The notes: a model not told the origin generated them from the sequence alone. 64,000 bases of DNA from Polynucleobacter sp. AM-26B4 (GCF_018882285.1 NZ_JACVOT010000001.1:1433916-1497915), one strand, 5' to 3'; positions 7,635 to 19,607 are shown, counted from the stretch's first letter. Numbers and translations are program-made.

Positions 7635-10295
7635 TTAGCTAGATCTTTTTAAGCTGTACAAGAGATCAAGAGCTTCTTTAGGGCTGAGGTTGTCCGGTTG
7701 AATCTCATTCAACTGTTTTAGGACAGCCAAAGCCTTTTCTATTTCCCTGGCTGTTTCCTCATCAGCACCAGATCCACCTGTATCAGCAGAAAAATCTTGG
7801 CTGAACAAATCAACTTGCGCACTCTCTTGATTGGCGTGCTCTTCTAAGCGACGCAAATGCTGACGAGCATCTTTGATCACTGCTTGAGGAACGCCCGCTA
7901 GCTGAGCCACTTGTAAACCATAACTCTGATTCGCATGACCCTCTTTGACAGTGTGTAAAAACACAATGCCTTGACCTTTTTCAACGGCACTCAAATGAAC
8001 GTTGGCACACTGCGGATATTTACTTGGCAAAGATGCCAGCTCTAAATAGTGCGTTGCAAATAAAGTCCATGAACGATTCTTTGTGAGCAAATGTTGTGCG
8101 ATCGCCCAAGCCAATGCCAAACCGTCAAAAGTGGAAGTACCTCTTCCAATCTCATCCATCAAGACCAAAGAGTGTTCGGTGGAGCGATGCAAGATGGCAG
8201 CGGCTTCAGTCATCTCAACCATGAAGGTTGAACGACCGCTGGCCAAATCATCGGCTGCACCAATGCGTGTGAAAATTTGATCAACCACACCAATGCGCGC
8301 ATGTTTGGCTGGAACGTAAGAACCCACGTATGCCAACAAAACAATCAATGCTATTTGTCGCATATAGGTTGATTTACCACCCATGTTCGGACCAGTGATC
8401 AACAGCATGCGTCTGCTTTGATCAAAGCGCACGTCGTTTGGTGAAAAAGATTCTGAACGTTTGGCCAACTGAGCTTCAACCACAGGGTGGCGACCCTCTT
8501 CAATCGCAATGCCAGCATCCTTGCTGAACTCTGGACGTGACCAACCCAAGGTTTGAGCACGTTCACCGAGTGTGGCTAAAACATCTACCTGGGCCAATGC
8601 CAAACCCATTGATTGGCATGCTTGCACGTGGGCTTGTAATTGCACCAACAACTCTTCGTAAAGTTGTTTCTCTAAAGCAAAGCTGCGCTCCTTAGCAGAC
8701 AAAGCTTTGTCTTCAAAAGCCTTGAGCTCAGGAGTAATGTAACGCTCAGCATTTTTTAAAGTTTGGCGACGACGATAGTTATCGGGCACTTTGTCTGTTT
8801 GACCGTTGGTCACTTCAATAAAAAAGCCGTGTACTTTATTGAACTCAACCCGCAAATTGGCAATGCCAGTTCTTTCTCGTTCGCGAGTTTCTAAATCTAA
8901 TAAAAATGCGCCGCAGTCATCACTCAAGCGACGCAGTTCATCTAACTCAGAGTTGTAACCATCAGCGATCACGCCACCTTCTCTGATCACCACGGATGGT
9001 TCTACTGCGATGGCTGCTTGTAACAAAGCCAAGACAGGGGGAGGGGATGCCAAGGTCTTAGCCAAAGAGGTCAGCAAAGAACTTTTTTGAGCCAAGCCAT
9101 CCAAAGTCTTGGCGAGTTGAGGAAGATTCGCCAATGTGTCGCGCAGACTGCTCAAATCCCGTGGGCGAGCACTGCCCAAGGCCAAGCGCGTGCTGATGCG
9201 TTCAATATCAGCGACGCTTCTTAAAGTTTGACGCAATTCATCTAAAACAAAGGCATGCTCAATCAATGTGCCAACCGCCACGTGACGCTCACTAATCACG
9301 GCTTGATCACGCAATGGGTGATGCAAGGTGTGTCGCAATAAACGACTGCCCATGGCACTAGAGCAAGTGTCTAATAAAGACAACAAGGTGGGCTCTGTTT
9401 CACCGCGCAGTGTTTCTGTTATTTCTAAATTGCGGCGCGTAGCTGCATCAATGCCAATGTAGTTCTGATCTTCTTCTAATTGGCATTGCAAGATATGTGG
9501 CAATTTGCCCTGCCAACCCAAACCTTGCGTATTGGCGCCGTAGGCCAAGACAGCAGCAACTGCGGTGAGTGTTGGGCCAAATTTTTCTGCATCATCAATG
9601 CCCAAGCTTTGCAAATTGCTCATATTGAAAAGCTCTAAAAGGCGACGTTGACCTTCATCAGCTGACCACACCCAATCCGGGATTGTGTGACCCGATAAAT
9701 GAACTTCTGATGCGCTCGATGCTTGCAATGCTTCTTTGATAGAACTCTCTGTGCCGAGAGGGCACAACAATTCTGCCGCACGAATGCGATAAATGTAATG
9801 AGCTAATTCATGAGGAGCGCATTGTGTGAAACGCAATTGACCGCTGGTGATCGTCAGCCATGCCAAACCCCACATCTTTTTGCTTGGAACAATCGCCAAC
9901 AATGGTGCATCTTCCAAATCATTCATCAATGCTGAATCTGTCACGGTGCCTGGTGTGATCACGCGCATCACGCGGCGTTCAACAGGACCTTTGGATGTTG
10001 CAGGATCACCGACTTGTTCAGCAATCGCCACAGACTCACCGGCTTTGACGATCTTGGCCAAATACTGTTCGGCAGCATGGTAGGGGATGCCTGCCATTTT
10101 GATCGGTCTGCCAGATGATTGACCACGTTGGGTCAGGGTGATGTCTAAGAGGCGGGCTGCTTTTTCAGCATCTTCAAAGAAGAGCTCATAAAAATCACCC
10201 ATCCGAAAAAATACCAAGGAGTGCGGGTGCTCAGCTTTGATGCGCAGAAATTGCTGCATCGCTGGCGTGTGCGTTGCCAACTCCTGCATAGTCAT
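7635..10295 (-). CDS. mutS: DNA mismatch repair protein MutS
   Basis: An 886-residue mismatch-recognition ATPase. The N-terminal domain starts [11 protein letters not shown] and contains the mismatch-probing Phe-x-Glu motif in GDFYELF. Connector, lever and clamp domains follow; the Walker A is [10 protein letters not shown] (about 635) and the Walker B region reads [16 protein letters not shown]. The short C-terminal domain suits dimerisation or tetramerisation. The start codon overlaps the cysE stop by one base (TAATG), so translation is probably coupled in the order trmJ-cysE-mutS. mutL is not in the window. The second Met (residue 3) is an alternative start. Confidence 0.97.
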   Translation of the reverse strand: MTMQELATHTPAMQQFLRIKAEHPHSLVFFRMGDFYELFFEDAEKAARLLDITLTQRGQSSGRPIKMAGIPYHAAEQYLAKIVKAGESVAIAEQVGDPATSKGPVERRVMRVITPGTVTDSALMNDLEDAPLLAIVPSKKMWGLAWLTITSGQLRFTQCAPHELAHYIYRIRAAELLCPLGTESSIKEALQASSASEVHLSGHTIPDWVWSADEGQRRLLELFNMSNLQSLGIDDAEKFGPTLTAVAAVLAYGANTQGLGWQGKLPHILQCQLEEDQNYIGIDAATRRNLEITETLRGETEPTLLSLLDTCSSAMGSRLLRHTLHHPLRDQAVISERHVAVGTLIEHAFVLDELRQTLRSVADIERISTRLALGSARPRDLSSLRDTLANLPQLAKTLDGLAQKSSLLTSLAKTLASPPPVLALLQAAIAVEPSVVIREGGVIADGYNSELDELRRLSDDCGAFLLDLETRERERTGIANLRVEFNKVHGFFIEVTNGQTDKVPDNYRRRQTLKNAERYITPELKAFEDKALSAKERSFALEKQLYEELLVQLQAHVQACQSMGLALAQVDVLATLGERAQTLGWSRPEFSKDAGIAIEEGRHPVVEAQLAKRSESFSPNDVRFDQSRRMLLITGPNMGGKSTYMRQIALIVLLAYVGSYVPAKHARIGVVDQIFTRIGAADDLASGRSTFMVEMTEAAAILHRSTEHSLVLMDEIGRGTSTFDGLALAWAIAQHLLTKNRSWTLFATHYLELASLPSKYPQCANVHLSAVEKGQGIVFLHTVKEGHANQSYGLQVAQLAGVPQAVIKDARQHLRRLEEHANQESAQVDLFSQDFSADTGGSGADEETAREIEKALAVLKQLNEIQPDNLSPKEALDLLYSLKRSS

Positions 10296-10861
10296 TAATT
10301 ATTGAGATCTTCTGGTGTGATGCCGTAGGCAGTGAATGAGTGTTGTGACTCATTGGTTTCAAGAATGCGTGCTGGGATGCCCACCGCAGTAGCACCGGCA
10401 GGAACAGCCTTGAGGACCACCGCATTAGAGCCGATGCGAGCTCCTGCGCCCACCACAAAACCACCCAATACTTTTGCGCCAGCACTCACCACCACGCCAG
10501 CCTCTAGTGTTGGGTGACGCTTGGCACCTTTGAACAAAGAAGTACCACCGAGTGTGACCCCTTGATAAATTGTGCAATCATCACCGATCACGGTGGTCTC
10601 GCCAATCACAACACCTAAGCCGTGATCAATGAACACACGCTTACCCACAACCACAGCAGGGTGGATTTCAATACCGGTGATGAAACGGGCTGTATGAGAA
10701 ACGATTCTGGCCAATAACTTCAGACCAATGCCCCATAAAAAATGAGCAATTCGATGCAGCCAAATGGCATGTAAGCCAGGATAGCAAAGGATCACCTCCA
10801 GACGTGTGCGCGCGGCAGGGTCTCGGGAAATGATGGAGTCAATGTGATCGAATAAAGGCAT
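10295..10861 (-). CDS. cysE: Serine O-acetyltransferase (short CysE form)
   Basis: Acetylates serine with acetyl-CoA to make O-acetylserine for cysteine synthesis. The protein has 188 residues. It keeps the left-handed beta-helix of hexapeptide repeats ([18 protein letters not shown], then VTLGG) and a shortened N-terminal helical domain compared with the 273-residue E. coli enzyme. The active-site histidines sit in the FIDHG and AKRHP segments. It is joined to trmJ upstream and mutS downstream by one-base stop/start overlaps. Because the N-terminal domain is short, oligomerisation and feedback control may differ from E. coli; that is inference. Confidence 0.93.
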   Translation of the reverse strand: MPLFDHIDSIISRDPAARTRLEVILCYPGLHAIWLHRIAHFLWGIGLKLLARIVSHTARFITGIEIHPAVVVGKRVFIDHGLGVVIGETTVIGDDCTIYQGVTLGGTSLFKGAKRHPTLEAGVVVSAGAKVLGGFVVGAGARIGSNAVVLKAVPAGATAVGIPARILETNESQHSFTAYGITPEDLNN

Positions 10862-11688
10862 TACTTGATTTTACCGTGTTGGAGCATTTGTTTCGCGATA
10901 CCGCGTAAAAGGTCAATTTCTTCTTTTTGTAGAGCGGCTCTGGCAAATAGACTTTGGAGTCTGGGCATGAGTTTTTTAGGGTTCTCTGGATCCAGATATC
11001 CAATGGCCTCGAGACCTTGTTGCCAATGCTCGAGCATCGCCGCAATCGCGCTTGGATCGGCCAATTCTGCTGACTGTGATGCCAAAGAACTTGGCGCAAT
11101 TGAATCAATCGCCAGTTCTTTCATCAAACCTTGGCGCATGGAGTAAGCCACGATCATCATCGCTTGAGCCAAGTTCAAAGAAGGGTAGCTCGGATTTGCA
11201 TCAATCCACACCCGATGGGTGCAGTGTTTAAGGTCTTCATTATCTAAACCCGTGCGCTCTGTACCAAAGACAAATGACACCGGCTTATTCGCCACAAGTG
11301 CTGAACTTGCCATCGACACCGCTTCGTGCAAAGAAATCGCGGGTGGGCCGAATTCACGATCCCTGGCAGTCAGACCAAAGACCAACTGACTATCACCCAA
11401 AGCTTCAAGCATCGTCTCATGATTTTGAGCCGCTTCGAGCACATCAAAAGCCCCGCTGGATAAAGAAATGGCCTCAGCTTTTCTGGCCATGTACTCATAG
11501 GCCGGGCTCACCAAGTGCAGAGCTGAAAAGCCCATGGTTTTCAAAGCACGGGCTGCAGAGCCCACATTACCAGGGTGGCTGGTGCGCATCATGACCCAAC
11601 GAATTGGCCAGTTTTGGTCCAAAACTCCCAATTGATCTTCATTTCGGGCTAAAATCTGTTTTCGCCGTTCAGCTTGATTGCTGGACAT
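10861..11688 (-). CDS. trmJ: tRNA (Cm32/Um32) 2'-O-methyltransferase TrmJ
   Basis: A SPOUT-class RNA methyltransferase, 275 residues. The SpoU motifs are clear: [17 protein letters not shown] near residue 37, [10 protein letters not shown] around 142 and [14 protein letters not shown] around 172 form the trefoil-knot SAM site. The C-terminal helical extension matches TrmJ, which methylates nucleotide 32 of the tRNA anticodon loop. It is first gene of the probable trmJ-cysE-mutS operon and is divergent from suhB; the two genes share a gap of about 35 bp that must hold both promoters. Confidence 0.9.
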   Translation of the reverse strand: MSSNQAERRKQILARNEDQLGVLDQNWPIRWVMMRTSHPGNVGSAARALKTMGFSALHLVSPAYEYMARKAEAISLSSGAFDVLEAAQNHETMLEALGDSQLVFGLTARDREFGPPAISLHEAVSMASSALVANKPVSFVFGTERTGLDNEDLKHCTHRVWIDANPSYPSLNLAQAMMIVAYSMRQGLMKELAIDSIAPSSLASQSAELADPSAIAAMLEHWQQGLEAIGYLDPENPKKLMPRLQSLFARAALQKEEIDLLRGIAKQMLQHGKIK

Positions 11689-11723
11689 TGCTCTTCTCCA
11701 ATTCGTTGTGTTACTTAAATACT

Positions 11724-12533
11724 ATGCATCCCATGCTTAATGTGGCCATTAAGGCCGCGCGTCGCGCAGGAAATATTATCAACCGAGCATCGCTGAATAG
11801 CGAGCGTATTCAGGTTACCCGTAAGCAACACAATGATTTTGTCACTGAAATCGATCAAGCTGCTGAAGCTGCCATTATCGATACTTTGAAAGAAGCCTTC
11901 CCTGATCACAGCTTTTTAGGCGAAGAAACCGGCGAAACACCATCTAGCAGTAACAATCAAACCTCCAACCATGTGTGGATCATTGATCCTTTGGATGGCA
12001 CAACCAATTTCATTCATGGCTTTCCACAGTACGCGGTATCAATTGCTTTAGCAGTTGATGGCGTCTTGCAGCAAGCCGTGGTCTATGACCCGAACCGTGA
12101 TGAGTTGTTCACGGCCACTCGCGGTGCAGGTGCTTATGTGAACAACCGCCGTTTACGTGTGGCTGGTAGATTAAAAATGTCAGAAGCACTTTTGGGCACG
12201 GGCTTCCCTTATCGCGAAGACCAAAACGTTGAAGAGTATTTAGAAATATTTGCCAAGATGACACGCCAGTGTGCTGGCTTGCGTCGTCCGGGCGCCGCAT
12301 CTTTGGACTTGGCCTATGTGGCCGCTGGTCGCTTGGATGGATTCTTTGAATCAGGCTTAAAGCCATGGGACATGGCAGCAGGCATCTTGTTGATCACTGA
12401 ATCTGGTGGCTTGGTTGGTAACTACGCAGGTGAAGAGGGTTACATGCAGTCAGGAGAAATCATGGCAGCCAACCCACGCATCTTCGGCCAATTGGTGACC
12501 GCTCTGCGCGAGCACTCAAAGCCTCAAGCCTGA
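11724..12533 (+). CDS. suhB: Inositol-1-monophosphatase family protein SuhB
   Basis: A lithium-sensitive Mg-dependent phosphatase of 269 residues. Metal-site motifs are present: EETGE (about 68), [14 protein letters not shown] (about 88) and [16 protein letters not shown] near the C-terminus. In E. coli SuhB also joins the rRNA antitermination complex with NusA/NusB; whether it does so here is not visible. I chose the ATG at 11724 because the frame upstream runs into the divergent trmJ gene and lacks family similarity. Confidence 0.92.
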   Translation: MHPMLNVAIKAARRAGNIINRASLNSERIQVTRKQHNDFVTEIDQAAEAAIIDTLKEAFPDHSFLGEETGETPSSSNNQTSNHVWIIDPLDGTTNFIHGFPQYAVSIALAVDGVLQQAVVYDPNRDELFTATRGAGAYVNNRRLRVAGRLKMSEALLGTGFPYREDQNVEEYLEIFAKMTRQCAGLRRPGAASLDLAYVAAGRLDGFFESGLKPWDMAAGILLITESGGLVGNYAGEEGYMQSGEIMAANPRIFGQLVTALREHSKPQA

Positions 12534-12542
12534 TTAATAAAC

Positions 12543-13331
12543 TTAAGACCGAACTAAATCCAAAACTTTGACACCATCAGAGGTAATGCTCAAAGCATTA
12601 CCTTTTGGTAGCACTGTTTCAGGATGATCAAAATCCCAATCTGATAACACCCAGCGCTGCCATGACTGGCCGCCCAAAGATTCTTCATGATAGCCAGGAC
12701 GATGGGTGTGTCCATGGATCACTCGTTGACAATTGGTCATTGCTACCAAGCTTGCAGTCGCAGTGATGGTCACATCACCTTTGACCTGAATCACATCCGG
12801 TGTAAAGCGTTGTGCACGGTGATAGTTGGCCGTGCTGTTGCTGCGCAAAGAACTGGCGATATTCACTCGCAAAGAGGTTGGCAACATCAAAAATAACTTT
12901 TGTACAAAAGCACTTCTCACCACTGAGCGAAAACGTTGATAGCTTTTATCCGCAGTGCACAGAGCATCACCGTGAGTGAGCAACCAGGTTTGCTCGGCAA
13001 TCGTGACCACTTGTGGATCTCTTAAAACTTCCATGTCTGCTTTTTGTGCATAAGCTTCACCGAGCAAGAAGTCTCGGTTGCCGTGCATGAAGTAAACCTT
13101 GGTGCCTTGTTGCTTCAGTGCTTTGATTTTTTGAGCGACTTCAAGGTGGAAGGGTGATCTTGCTTTGGCATCATCACCCACCCAGAACTCAAACAAATCA
13201 CCCAAAATAAACAAAGCTTCATGGGTGCGAGCCTCTTTTTCTAGAAATTCAAAAAACCTCTCTGCCGTTCTAGGCATCGATGGTGTTAAATGAAGATCAG
13301 AAATGAACAGAGCGCTCGCGTGCATGATCAC
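12543..13331 (-). CDS. lpxH: UDP-2,3-diacylglucosamine diphosphatase LpxH
   Basis: A calcineurin-like metallophosphoesterase of the lipid A pathway that hydrolyses UDP-2,3-diacylglucosamine to lipid X. Metal motifs in order: SDLHL (11-15), [11 protein letters not shown] (about 44), GNRDF (about 84), LTHGD, and HGHTHRPG near residue 209. The GTG at 13331 overlaps the ppiB stop as GTGA; the ATG two codons later (13325) is an equally good start. It is last gene of the minus-strand set TPR protein-ppiB-lpxH. Confidence 0.93.
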   Translation of the reverse strand: MIMHASALFISDLHLTPSMPRTAERFFEFLEKEARTHEALFILGDLFEFWVGDDAKARSPFHLEVAQKIKALKQQGTKVYFMHGNRDFLLGEAYAQKADMEVLRDPQVVTIAEQTWLLTHGDALCTADKSYQRFRSVVRSAFVQKLFLMLPTSLRVNIASSLRSNSTANYHRAQRFTPDVIQVKGDVTITATASLVAMTNCQRVIHGHTHRPGYHEESLGGQSWQRWVLSDWDFDHPETVLPKGNALSITSDGVKVLDLVRS

Positions 13332-13831
13332 TCTTCTAAGATGGTTGCTTTGGTGATCGTGACATCTTCCTTAGGCACATCTTGATGAAAGCCTGAGCTG
13401 CCAGTTTTCACTTGGCGAATCGCATCGACCACGTCCATGCCTTCAGTAACTTCGCCGAACACTGCATAACCCCAACCTTGTGAAGTTGGTGCAGAGAAGT
13501 TCAAGAAGTCGTTATCAACCACGTTGATAAAAAACTGTGAACTTGCTGAATGAGGATCGCTCGTTCTCGCCATCGCTACGCTGCCGCGCTTGTTTGGTAA
13601 ACCGTTATCAGCTTCGTTTTCAATCGTGGCTTTGGTTGGCTTTTGTTTCATGCCGGCAGTCATGCCGCCGCCTTGAACCATGAAGTTTGCAATCACGCGA
13701 TGAAAGATCGTACCGTCGTAATGACCAGAGCGAACGTTGTCTAGAAAGTTCTCAGTCGATTTAGGTGCTAATTCATCATTCAAAGTCAATGTGATGTTGC
13801 CCATGCTGGTGGTTAATTGCACTTTTGCCAT
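13328..13831 (-). CDS. ppiB: Cyclophilin-type peptidyl-prolyl cis-trans isomerase B
   Basis: A single cyclophilin domain of 167 residues without a signal peptide, so it should be cytoplasmic. Typical segments are [14 protein letters not shown], the active-site Arg in [25 protein letters not shown] and WGYAVFGEV. It speeds prolyl isomerisation in folding proteins. It precedes lpxH with a 4-base overlap and follows a TPR gene with a signal peptide, an order common in beta-proteobacteria. Confidence 0.94.
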   Translation of the reverse strand: MAKVQLTTSMGNITLTLNDELAPKSTENFLDNVRSGHYDGTIFHRVIANFMVQGGGMTAGMKQKPTKATIENEADNGLPNKRGSVAMARTSDPHSASSQFFINVVDNDFLNFSAPTSQGWGYAVFGEVTEGMDVVDAIRQVKTGSSGFHQDVPKEDVTITKATILEE

Positions 13832-13920
13832 GCTACGTCCTTCTCCATGTAATGAGGGATTGAGTCCCGGAGTTTAAAAATAAAAAAATTGATTTGTAAC
13901 TAACGATTGCTTGCTAATAA

Positions 13921-14625
13921 TTACTTCAGAATGTCTTCAGCCAGTTTCATTTTGCGGCGACTGTCAACCAATCGGCGATCAAGTTGCACTGCTTTGCCAT
14001 AAGATCTAGAGGCTAAGCGTGTGTAAACATCGCCCAAGTTTTCTAAAGCAGTTGAAAAGCTGGGTTGAACCTTGAGTGCCAACTCTAAATACTCTTTGGC
14101 TTGATCAAGATCACCGCCTTGAGCTTCAAGCACGGCTAGATTGTTATAAGGCTCAGGCAATTCTGGGAACTGTTGGGTGATTTCTAAAAGTGTCTTTTTT
14201 GCTAAATCAATTTGACCGATTTCAATCTGAATTCTTGAGCGCACAAAACGTAATTGCACGTTGCGTGGGTTAACGCCTAATTCTTTATCAATCGCCACAA
14301 TGGCTTCTGGCAATTTCTTGCTGGTGATCAGGTTGTAGATGTCTTGCGGAATCGCATTTTTATTCTTTGGCTCAGGCACTCTTTGTAAAACAATGAAGGG
14401 TGTTGCCAAGGATGGTTGCATCTGCGCTGATTGCACGGCATTTGGATTATTTTCAAATGGAGATGGATCTGACTTGGCGGCGATATCAGAGCGACTGACT
14501 TTGGGTGCTGTGAGACTGGTCGGCGGCGTTGGTGTCTGAGCCATCACAGCCTGTGCCGAGATAAAACATAGAACCCCGAGGGCCACTTGCTGCAGGGAAG
14601 GACTTTTCTGGAAAAGCATTTTCAT
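13921..14625 (-). CDS. Exported TPR-repeat protein
   Basis: A 234-residue protein with an N-terminal signal peptide (cleavage likely after AVMAQ). A proline- and serine-rich linker follows, then TPR-like helical repeats from about residue 85, including PEPYNNLAVLEAQGGDLDQAKEYLELAL and a following unit FSTALENLGDVYTRLA. TPR domains bind proteins; the partner is unknown. Many beta-proteobacteria have such a gene between cysS (divergent) and ppiB-lpxH. Start could be Met1 or Met3. No enzyme motif is present. Confidence 0.82.
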   Translation of the reverse strand: MKMLFQKSPSLQQVALGVLCFISAQAVMAQTPTPPTSLTAPKVSRSDIAAKSDPSPFENNPNAVQSAQMQPSLATPFIVLQRVPEPKNKNAIPQDIYNLITSKKLPEAIVAIDKELGVNPRNVQLRFVRSRIQIEIGQIDLAKKTLLEITQQFPELPEPYNNLAVLEAQGGDLDQAKEYLELALKVQPSFSTALENLGDVYTRLASRSYGKAVQLDRRLVDSRRKMKLAEDILK

Positions 14626-14767
14626 AAAACGGGCCCGGGATCGAAGGAATGGGTTGATTTTAAAGCAGATACGACAACGAATTAGCTATACTCATCAATC
14701 AGTCTAACAAATCGCCAGGCAGCTGGAGTATTTCTAAGATATTGCCTTAAATAACACCGTAATGAAA

Positions 14768-14786
14768 GTGATTTCATTAAAATCAC
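14768..14786. promoter_or_regulatory. Inverted repeat in the cysS upstream region
   Basis: GTGATTT and AAATCAC flank a 5-base spacer in the 226-bp divergent gap between the TPR gene and cysS. It may be an operator or a short hairpin. The rest of the gap shows nothing I can name. Confidence 0.3.
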
Positions 14787-14851
14787 GCCAGAACAAATAC
14801 CGAATCATCTAAAGAAATCAAAAGAACTTAAAAGAACTCTCAAGCTTTTAT

Positions 14852-16270
14852 ATGTTGCACATTTTTAATACCCTGACGCGCCGTAAAGAAACATTCAAGC
14901 CCATTGAGCCAGGCAAAGTAAAGCTCTATGTTTGTGGCATGACTGTTTATGACTTTTGTCACATTGGCCATGCTCGGGTGATGGTGGTGTTTGACATGGT
15001 GCAGCGTTGGTTAAGAGCCTCTGGCATGGAAGTGACTTATGTCAGAAACATCACAGACATTGACGACAAAATCATCAAGCGTGCGGTAGAGAACAAAGAG
15101 ACCATCAAAGCCTTGACCGATCGCTTCATTACCGCGATGCATGAAGATGCCGATGCCTTGGGTATTGAGAGACCTACTTATGAGCCAAGAGCCACTGAGT
15201 ATGTTCCACAGATGCAAAACATCATCACGCGCTTGATGGATAAGAACTACGCTTATCAGGCAGATGAGGGTGATGTGAATTACGCCGTTAGAAACTTCAA
15301 AAACTACGGTCAGTTATCAGGTAAGTCATTGGACGATTTAAGAGCGGGTGAGCGTGTGGCCGTGACCGGTGGCAAGCAAGATCCTTTGGACTTCGTTCTT
15401 TGGAAAACTGCCAAAGCTGATGAGCCAGCAGACACCAAATGGGAATCTCCTTGGGGTGTTGGTCGACCAGGTTGGCACATTGAGTGTTCAGCCATGAGCT
15501 GTGAACTCTTAGGTAAGCACTTTGACATCCACGGTGGTGGTGCAGACCTGCAGTTCCCTCATCATGAAAACGAGATCGCCCAAAGTGAAGGTGCATTCTC
15601 TGACGAAACAGGCAAGCCGTTTGTGAACACCTGGATGCACAACGGCTTTGTGCGAGTCAATGAAGAGAAAATGTCTAAATCATTGGGCAATTTCTTCACC
15701 ATTCGCGAAGTATTAAAAGTATTTGATCCTGAAGTGGTGCGCTTCTTTATTTTGAAAGCCCATTACCGCAGTCCACTCAACTACAGCGATGCGCATCTTG
15801 AAGAAGCCAAGCAAGGTTTGACGCGTTTGTACAACGCCTTATCAACGGTTGAAGACATTCCAACGTATGGCAAGCCAAGTACTTGGAGAACTCGCTTTGC
15901 CCAGGTGATGAACGATGACTTCAACACCCCTGAAGCGATTGCCATCTTGTTTGAGTTGGCAGGTGAGATCAATAAAGCAGAGGGTCCTGAGAAGTTAGAA
16001 GAAAGACGCGATCTTGCACGAGAGCTCAAACAATTGGCAAAACTATTGGGATTGTTAGAAAGACCTGCTCAAGAGTTTTTACAAGCCGGTGGTGGATCGC
16101 AGAGTGCCGATAACGACACGGCAGCCATTGAAGCAGCGATTCAGGCACGTGCGGACGCCAAGCAGGGCAAAGACTTTGCCAAAGCAGACCAAATACGCCA
16201 AGACTTGCTAGCCCAAGGCATTGTTCTAGAAGACAAGCCAGGTGGCGTCACGCTTTGGAGACGCGCTTAA
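14852..16270 (+). CDS. cysS: Cysteine--tRNA ligase
   Basis: Class I aminoacyl-tRNA synthetase, 472 residues. Zinc and catalytic landmarks are the Cys29 of [14 protein letters not shown] at 37-40, the zinc-ligand region [10 protein letters not shown]...[14 protein letters not shown], and an exact KMSKS at 273-277. The DALR-type anticodon-binding domain follows. The upstream gap to the divergent TPR gene (14626-14851) contains a 7-bp inverted repeat but no recognised regulatory RNA. The stop codon overlaps the next gene's start by one base. Confidence 0.97.
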   Translation: MLHIFNTLTRRKETFKPIEPGKVKLYVCGMTVYDFCHIGHARVMVVFDMVQRWLRASGMEVTYVRNITDIDDKIIKRAVENKETIKALTDRFITAMHEDADALGIERPTYEPRATEYVPQMQNIITRLMDKNYAYQADEGDVNYAVRNFKNYGQLSGKSLDDLRAGERVAVTGGKQDPLDFVLWKTAKADEPADTKWESPWGVGRPGWHIECSAMSCELLGKHFDIHGGGADLQFPHHENEIAQSEGAFSDETGKPFVNTWMHNGFVRVNEEKMSKSLGNFFTIREVLKVFDPEVVRFFILKAHYRSPLNYSDAHLEEAKQGLTRLYNALSTVEDIPTYGKPSTWRTRFAQVMNDDFNTPEAIAILFELAGEINKAEGPEKLEERRDLARELKQLAKLLGLLERPAQEFLQAGGGSQSADNDTAAIEAAIQARADAKQGKDFAKADQIRQDLLAQGIVLEDKPGGVTLWRRA

Positions 16271-16950
16271 TGACTGCTGCTCCTAAGGTAGCAGAACCTA
16301 AGGTAGTAGAACCTCAGGCACCAGCACTAAAAGCCCCAGACTATTGGGATCAGGCGTGCACTGAGTTGATGAAGCACGACCGCATCATGCGCAAACTCAT
16401 TCCCAAATACCCCAAAGCAGAATTCTTGACCACCCGCGGTGATCCATTTCAAACTTTGGCTAGGGCCATTGTGGGGCAGCAGATTTCGGTTAAGGCGGCT
16501 CAATCTGTTTGGGAGCGCACCATTGCGCTGACCAAAAAATTCACTGCCAAAGCAGTTCTTAAGTTAGAGCCTTCTGCATTGAGAGCAGCTGGTTTATCGC
16601 AAAGAAAAGTCGAGTACATGCAAGACTTGGCCACTCATTTTGAAAATGGCGGCTTGAGCAGTGCGAAATGGGATTTGCTGGATGACGACACCGTCATCGC
16701 AGAATTAACAGCGATTCGTGGCATTGGCCGTTGGACAGCAGAAATGTTCTTGATCTTCTATTTGATGAGACCCAATGTCTTGCCTTTGGATGATATTGGT
16801 TTGATCAAAGGCATTTCTTTGGCTTATTTCAGCGGTGAACCTGTGTCACGCCATGAAGCCAAAGAGGTTGCTGCCAATTGGGCGCCTTGGCAAACAGTGG
16901 CCACTTGGTACATGTGGCGCAGTATCGATCCCATTCCAGTCGAGTATTGA
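16270..16950 (+). CDS. DNA-3-methyladenine glycosylase II-like HhH-GPD protein
   Basis: A 226-residue AlkA-type base-excision glycosylase. The helix-hairpin-helix is IRGIGRWTAEMFLIFY (about 153-168), followed by the catalytic Asp region LPLDDIGLIKG; an LARAIVGQQISVKAAQSVW helix pair precedes it. It removes alkylated bases such as 3-methyladenine; no FeS cysteine loop is present, unlike Nth or MutY. The ATG at 16270 overlaps the cysS stop (TAATG), and an earlier in-frame start lies inside cysS. A Pro/Ala-rich tail of about 25 residues precedes the domain. Confidence 0.88.
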   Translation: MTAAPKVAEPKVVEPQAPALKAPDYWDQACTELMKHDRIMRKLIPKYPKAEFLTTRGDPFQTLARAIVGQQISVKAAQSVWERTIALTKKFTAKAVLKLEPSALRAAGLSQRKVEYMQDLATHFENGGLSSAKWDLLDDDTVIAELTAIRGIGRWTAEMFLIFYLMRPNVLPLDDIGLIKGISLAYFSGEPVSRHEAKEVAANWAPWQTVATWYMWRSIDPIPVEY

Positions 16951-17027
16951 TTTAATACAAGTCATTGATTTGTAATAAATTTTCATAAAATTAGGCATCT
17001 AAGCCGCAAGCTATTAGAATAGAGGCC

Positions 17028-17999
17028 ATGAAAATCACTTTCCTTGAATTCGAGCAGCCAATCGCTGAACTCGAGCAAAAAATTGAAGAATTACGTTTTG
17101 TTCAAGATGAGTCTGCAGTCGATATTTCTGAAGAGATCGGCAAGCTTTCTGAAAAAAGCCAACTGCTCACCAAAGACCTCTATACACGTTTAACTCCATG
17201 GCAAGTGGCGCAAATTGCACGTCATCCGCAGCGCCCATACACCATGGATTATGTGAACAACATTTTCACTGACTTCCATGAACTGCATGGTGACAGAAAC
17301 TTTGCTGATGACCAATCCATCATTGGTGGATTAGCCAGATTCAACGGCATGCCTTGTATGGTGATCGGTCATCAAAAAGGTCGAGACACCAAAGAACGTG
17401 CGATGCGTAACTTTGGTATGAGCCGTCCTGAGGGTTACAGAAAAGCCAAGCGCTTGATGCGCTTAGCAGAAAAATTCAATGTGCCAGTCTTCACATTTGT
17501 TGATACACCAGGCGCGTTCCCGGGTATTGATGCTGAAGAGCGCAACCAATCAGAAGCGATTGGTCATAACTTATTTGTTCAAGCAGAACTCAGAGTACCT
17601 ATCATCTCAACCATCATCGGTGAGGGTGGTTCAGGTGGTGCTTTGGCGATTGCGATGGGTGATGTGGTGCAAATGTTGCAATTTGCCACTTACTCAGTGA
17701 TCTCACCAGAGGGTTGCGCATCAATTCTTTGGAAGACTGCAGAGAAAGCTCCAGAAGCTGCCGAGCAATTGGCTTTGACAGCACTTCGTTTAAAAGCCTT
17801 GGGCTTGATTGACAAAATTGTTAGCGAACCTTTGGGTGGTGCGCACCGTGACCACGCTGGTATGGCTGCATTACTCAAGCGTGCTTTGGCTGATTCTTTG
17901 CGCCAATTCCAAACCATGGGTGTGGATGAGTTGCTTGAACGTCGTCACGAGCGCTTGATGAGCTATGGCAAGTTCAAAGACAGCAGCAAAGACAAGTAA
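17028..17999 (+). CDS. accA: Acetyl-CoA carboxylase carboxyltransferase subunit alpha
   Basis: The alpha subunit of the carboxyltransferase component of acetyl-CoA carboxylase, which with AccD transfers CO2 from carboxybiotin to acetyl-CoA for fatty acid synthesis. At 323 residues the length is standard. Family signatures are [50 protein letters not shown] and [15 protein letters not shown]. The end overlaps the tilS start by 35 bp, so the pair is likely co-transcribed. Confidence 0.97.
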   Translation: MKITFLEFEQPIAELEQKIEELRFVQDESAVDISEEIGKLSEKSQLLTKDLYTRLTPWQVAQIARHPQRPYTMDYVNNIFTDFHELHGDRNFADDQSIIGGLARFNGMPCMVIGHQKGRDTKERAMRNFGMSRPEGYRKAKRLMRLAEKFNVPVFTFVDTPGAFPGIDAEERNQSEAIGHNLFVQAELRVPIISTIIGEGGSGGALAIAMGDVVQMLQFATYSVISPEGCASILWKTAEKAPEAAEQLALTALRLKALGLIDKIVSEPLGGAHRDHAGMAALLKRALADSLRQFQTMGVDELLERRHERLMSYGKFKDSSKDK

Positions 18000-19296
18000 A
18001 CCTACCCAAAAGAAAACACCGCCGACACAACTGGCGGTGGCTTTCAGTGGTGGGCTTGATTCCACTGTATTACTTCACGCCACCATCAAAGCGCATGGCA
18101 AGAAAAATGTACACGCCTTTCATGTGCATCATGGCATTCAAAAAGAAGCAGACCAATGGCAAGCTCACTGCAAAGCAGTGGCTAATAAATTCGGCTGTCA
18201 CTTTGACACCAGAAACGTCAAACTCAATAAGCAATCCAATGTTGAATCTCAAGCTAGAAACTTGCGCTACGAGTCATTAACTCAGATGTGCGAAGCGTAC
18301 AAGATTCAAGACTTATTACTTGCCCACCATTTGGATGACCAAGCAGAGACGGTCTTGATTCAGTTGATGCGTGGTGCCGGTTTGCCAGGCCTATCAGCCA
18401 TGCCGCAAGTTAAATCAAATGAACTGATTCACTTATGGCGTCCATTTCTAAACATGCGCCGCAAAGATCTAGAGATTTATGCCAAAGAACATCAGCTCAC
18501 ATGGATTGAAGACCCCAGCAATCAAGATGAATCCTATCGTCGCAATGCCGTCAGAAAATCAATCATGCCAAGCTTGGAGAAACACCAAAAGGGCGCCATT
18601 GAAAATTTAGCAAGAAGTGCCAAGCACCTTGGTGAGGCTCAAGGATTGTTAAACCAATTGGCTGATATTGATTTGGGTTTGATTGAAACAAAAGAAGGCT
18701 TATCAAAAACCAATCTCATCAGACTGTACAAAACCAGTCAGGCGAGAGCCACCAATGCCTTGCGCCGTTGGCTATCTAAAAACGGCTTGGCTTATCCAAG
18801 TGAAGAAAGATTAACTGCTTGGTGGTCTGAACTGACGCAAGCAAGACTTGATGCGAAGTTGCAATGGGATCATGATCAGTGCGTGATTCGTTTGTGGCGT
18901 GGCCACTTGAGCATCACTCAAGACTTGAATGCCAAGGCAAAAGGAAAAGAAAGAGAAAAAGAAAAAGTAACAAATGAGGGCGAGTGGACTTTTAAGAAAG
19001 TTCCCGCGAATAGCAAGAAGCCAGGCATTGCCAAAGATCGTTTTGAACAAGCCAAACAAAAAGGCCTGATCAACACCATGGCAAGAGAGGGCGGCGAAAA
19101 ATTCAAGGTGGATTTAAAAAGACCTAGAAAAAGTCTAAAAAATCTCTACCAAGAAGCTGCCATTCCACCATGGCAACGTGATGTGCCACTGTTGTATATC
19201 GGCGAAGAGCTTGTGGCTGTGGCAGGTATTGGCATCAGCGCAGACTGGCAGACCACTGAGGGTCCGAGATTCACCCTGGAGTGGCAAGCGGCTTAG
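17965..19296 (+). CDS. tilS: tRNA(Ile)-lysidine synthase
   Basis: Converts C34 of the CAU-anticodon tRNA-Ile to lysidine so that AUA is read as isoleucine. The PP-loop is [12 protein letters not shown] (about 28-39), with HVHHG, NLRYE and [18 protein letters not shown] following, then the TilS substrate-binding and C-terminal domains. An unusually charged run ([12 protein letters not shown], about 322-333) separates the last two domains. The protein starts inside accA. Its stop codon overlaps, tail to tail, the stop of the antitoxin gene on the other strand. Confidence 0.94.
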   Translation: MASSKTAAKTSKPTQKKTPPTQLAVAFSGGLDSTVLLHATIKAHGKKNVHAFHVHHGIQKEADQWQAHCKAVANKFGCHFDTRNVKLNKQSNVESQARNLRYESLTQMCEAYKIQDLLLAHHLDDQAETVLIQLMRGAGLPGLSAMPQVKSNELIHLWRPFLNMRRKDLEIYAKEHQLTWIEDPSNQDESYRRNAVRKSIMPSLEKHQKGAIENLARSAKHLGEAQGLLNQLADIDLGLIETKEGLSKTNLIRLYKTSQARATNALRRWLSKNGLAYPSEERLTAWWSELTQARLDAKLQWDHDQCVIRLWRGHLSITQDLNAKAKGKEREKEKVTNEGEWTFKKVPANSKKPGIAKDRFEQAKQKGLINTMAREGGEKFKVDLKRPRKSLKNLYQEAAIPPWQRDVPLLYIGEELVAVAGIGISADWQTTEGPRFTLEWQAA

Positions 19297-19607
19297 ATGC
19301 TTGCCAGCATCTCAAATGTTTGAGGATATTTAGAAACTAATTTAATGATGAGAGCAGCTTGAGCATTTGGTTTAGCTCGACCTTGCTCCCAGTTTTCAAC
19401 TGTTCTTGGGTTGGTGCGAATGAAGCTAGCAAAGACTGGTCTTGAGAGACCTAGTTTTTCGCGAAGGGTGGTGAGCTCATTAACTGTCACGATAGGAGAT
19501 GGCTTGATGGTCACTTTGTATTTCTTAAGCGTTAACTTTCCTGACCTCTCTTTTTTGAGGGCATCCACGCCTTCGCTTAGCTCAGAAAACAAATCACGTT
19601 TTTTCAT
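19293..19607 (-). CDS. HigA-like XRE antitoxin
   Basis: A 104-residue protein whose second half is a Cro/C1 helix-turn-helix (TTLREKLGLSRPVFASFIRTNPRTVENWEQGRAKPNAQA). The N-terminal part starting MKKRDLFSELSEGVDALKKER matches antitoxins that follow HigB/RelE-type toxins. It should neutralise the toxin and repress the operon. I chose ATG 19607; earlier in-frame Met codons at 19631 and 19637 would enlarge the toxin overlap from 14 to about 44 bases. The C-terminus abuts tilS. Confidence 0.85.
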   Translation of the reverse strand: MKKRDLFSELSEGVDALKKERSGKLTLKKYKVTIKPSPIVTVNELTTLREKLGLSRPVFASFIRTNPRTVENWEQGRAKPNAQAALIIKLVSKYPQTFEMLASI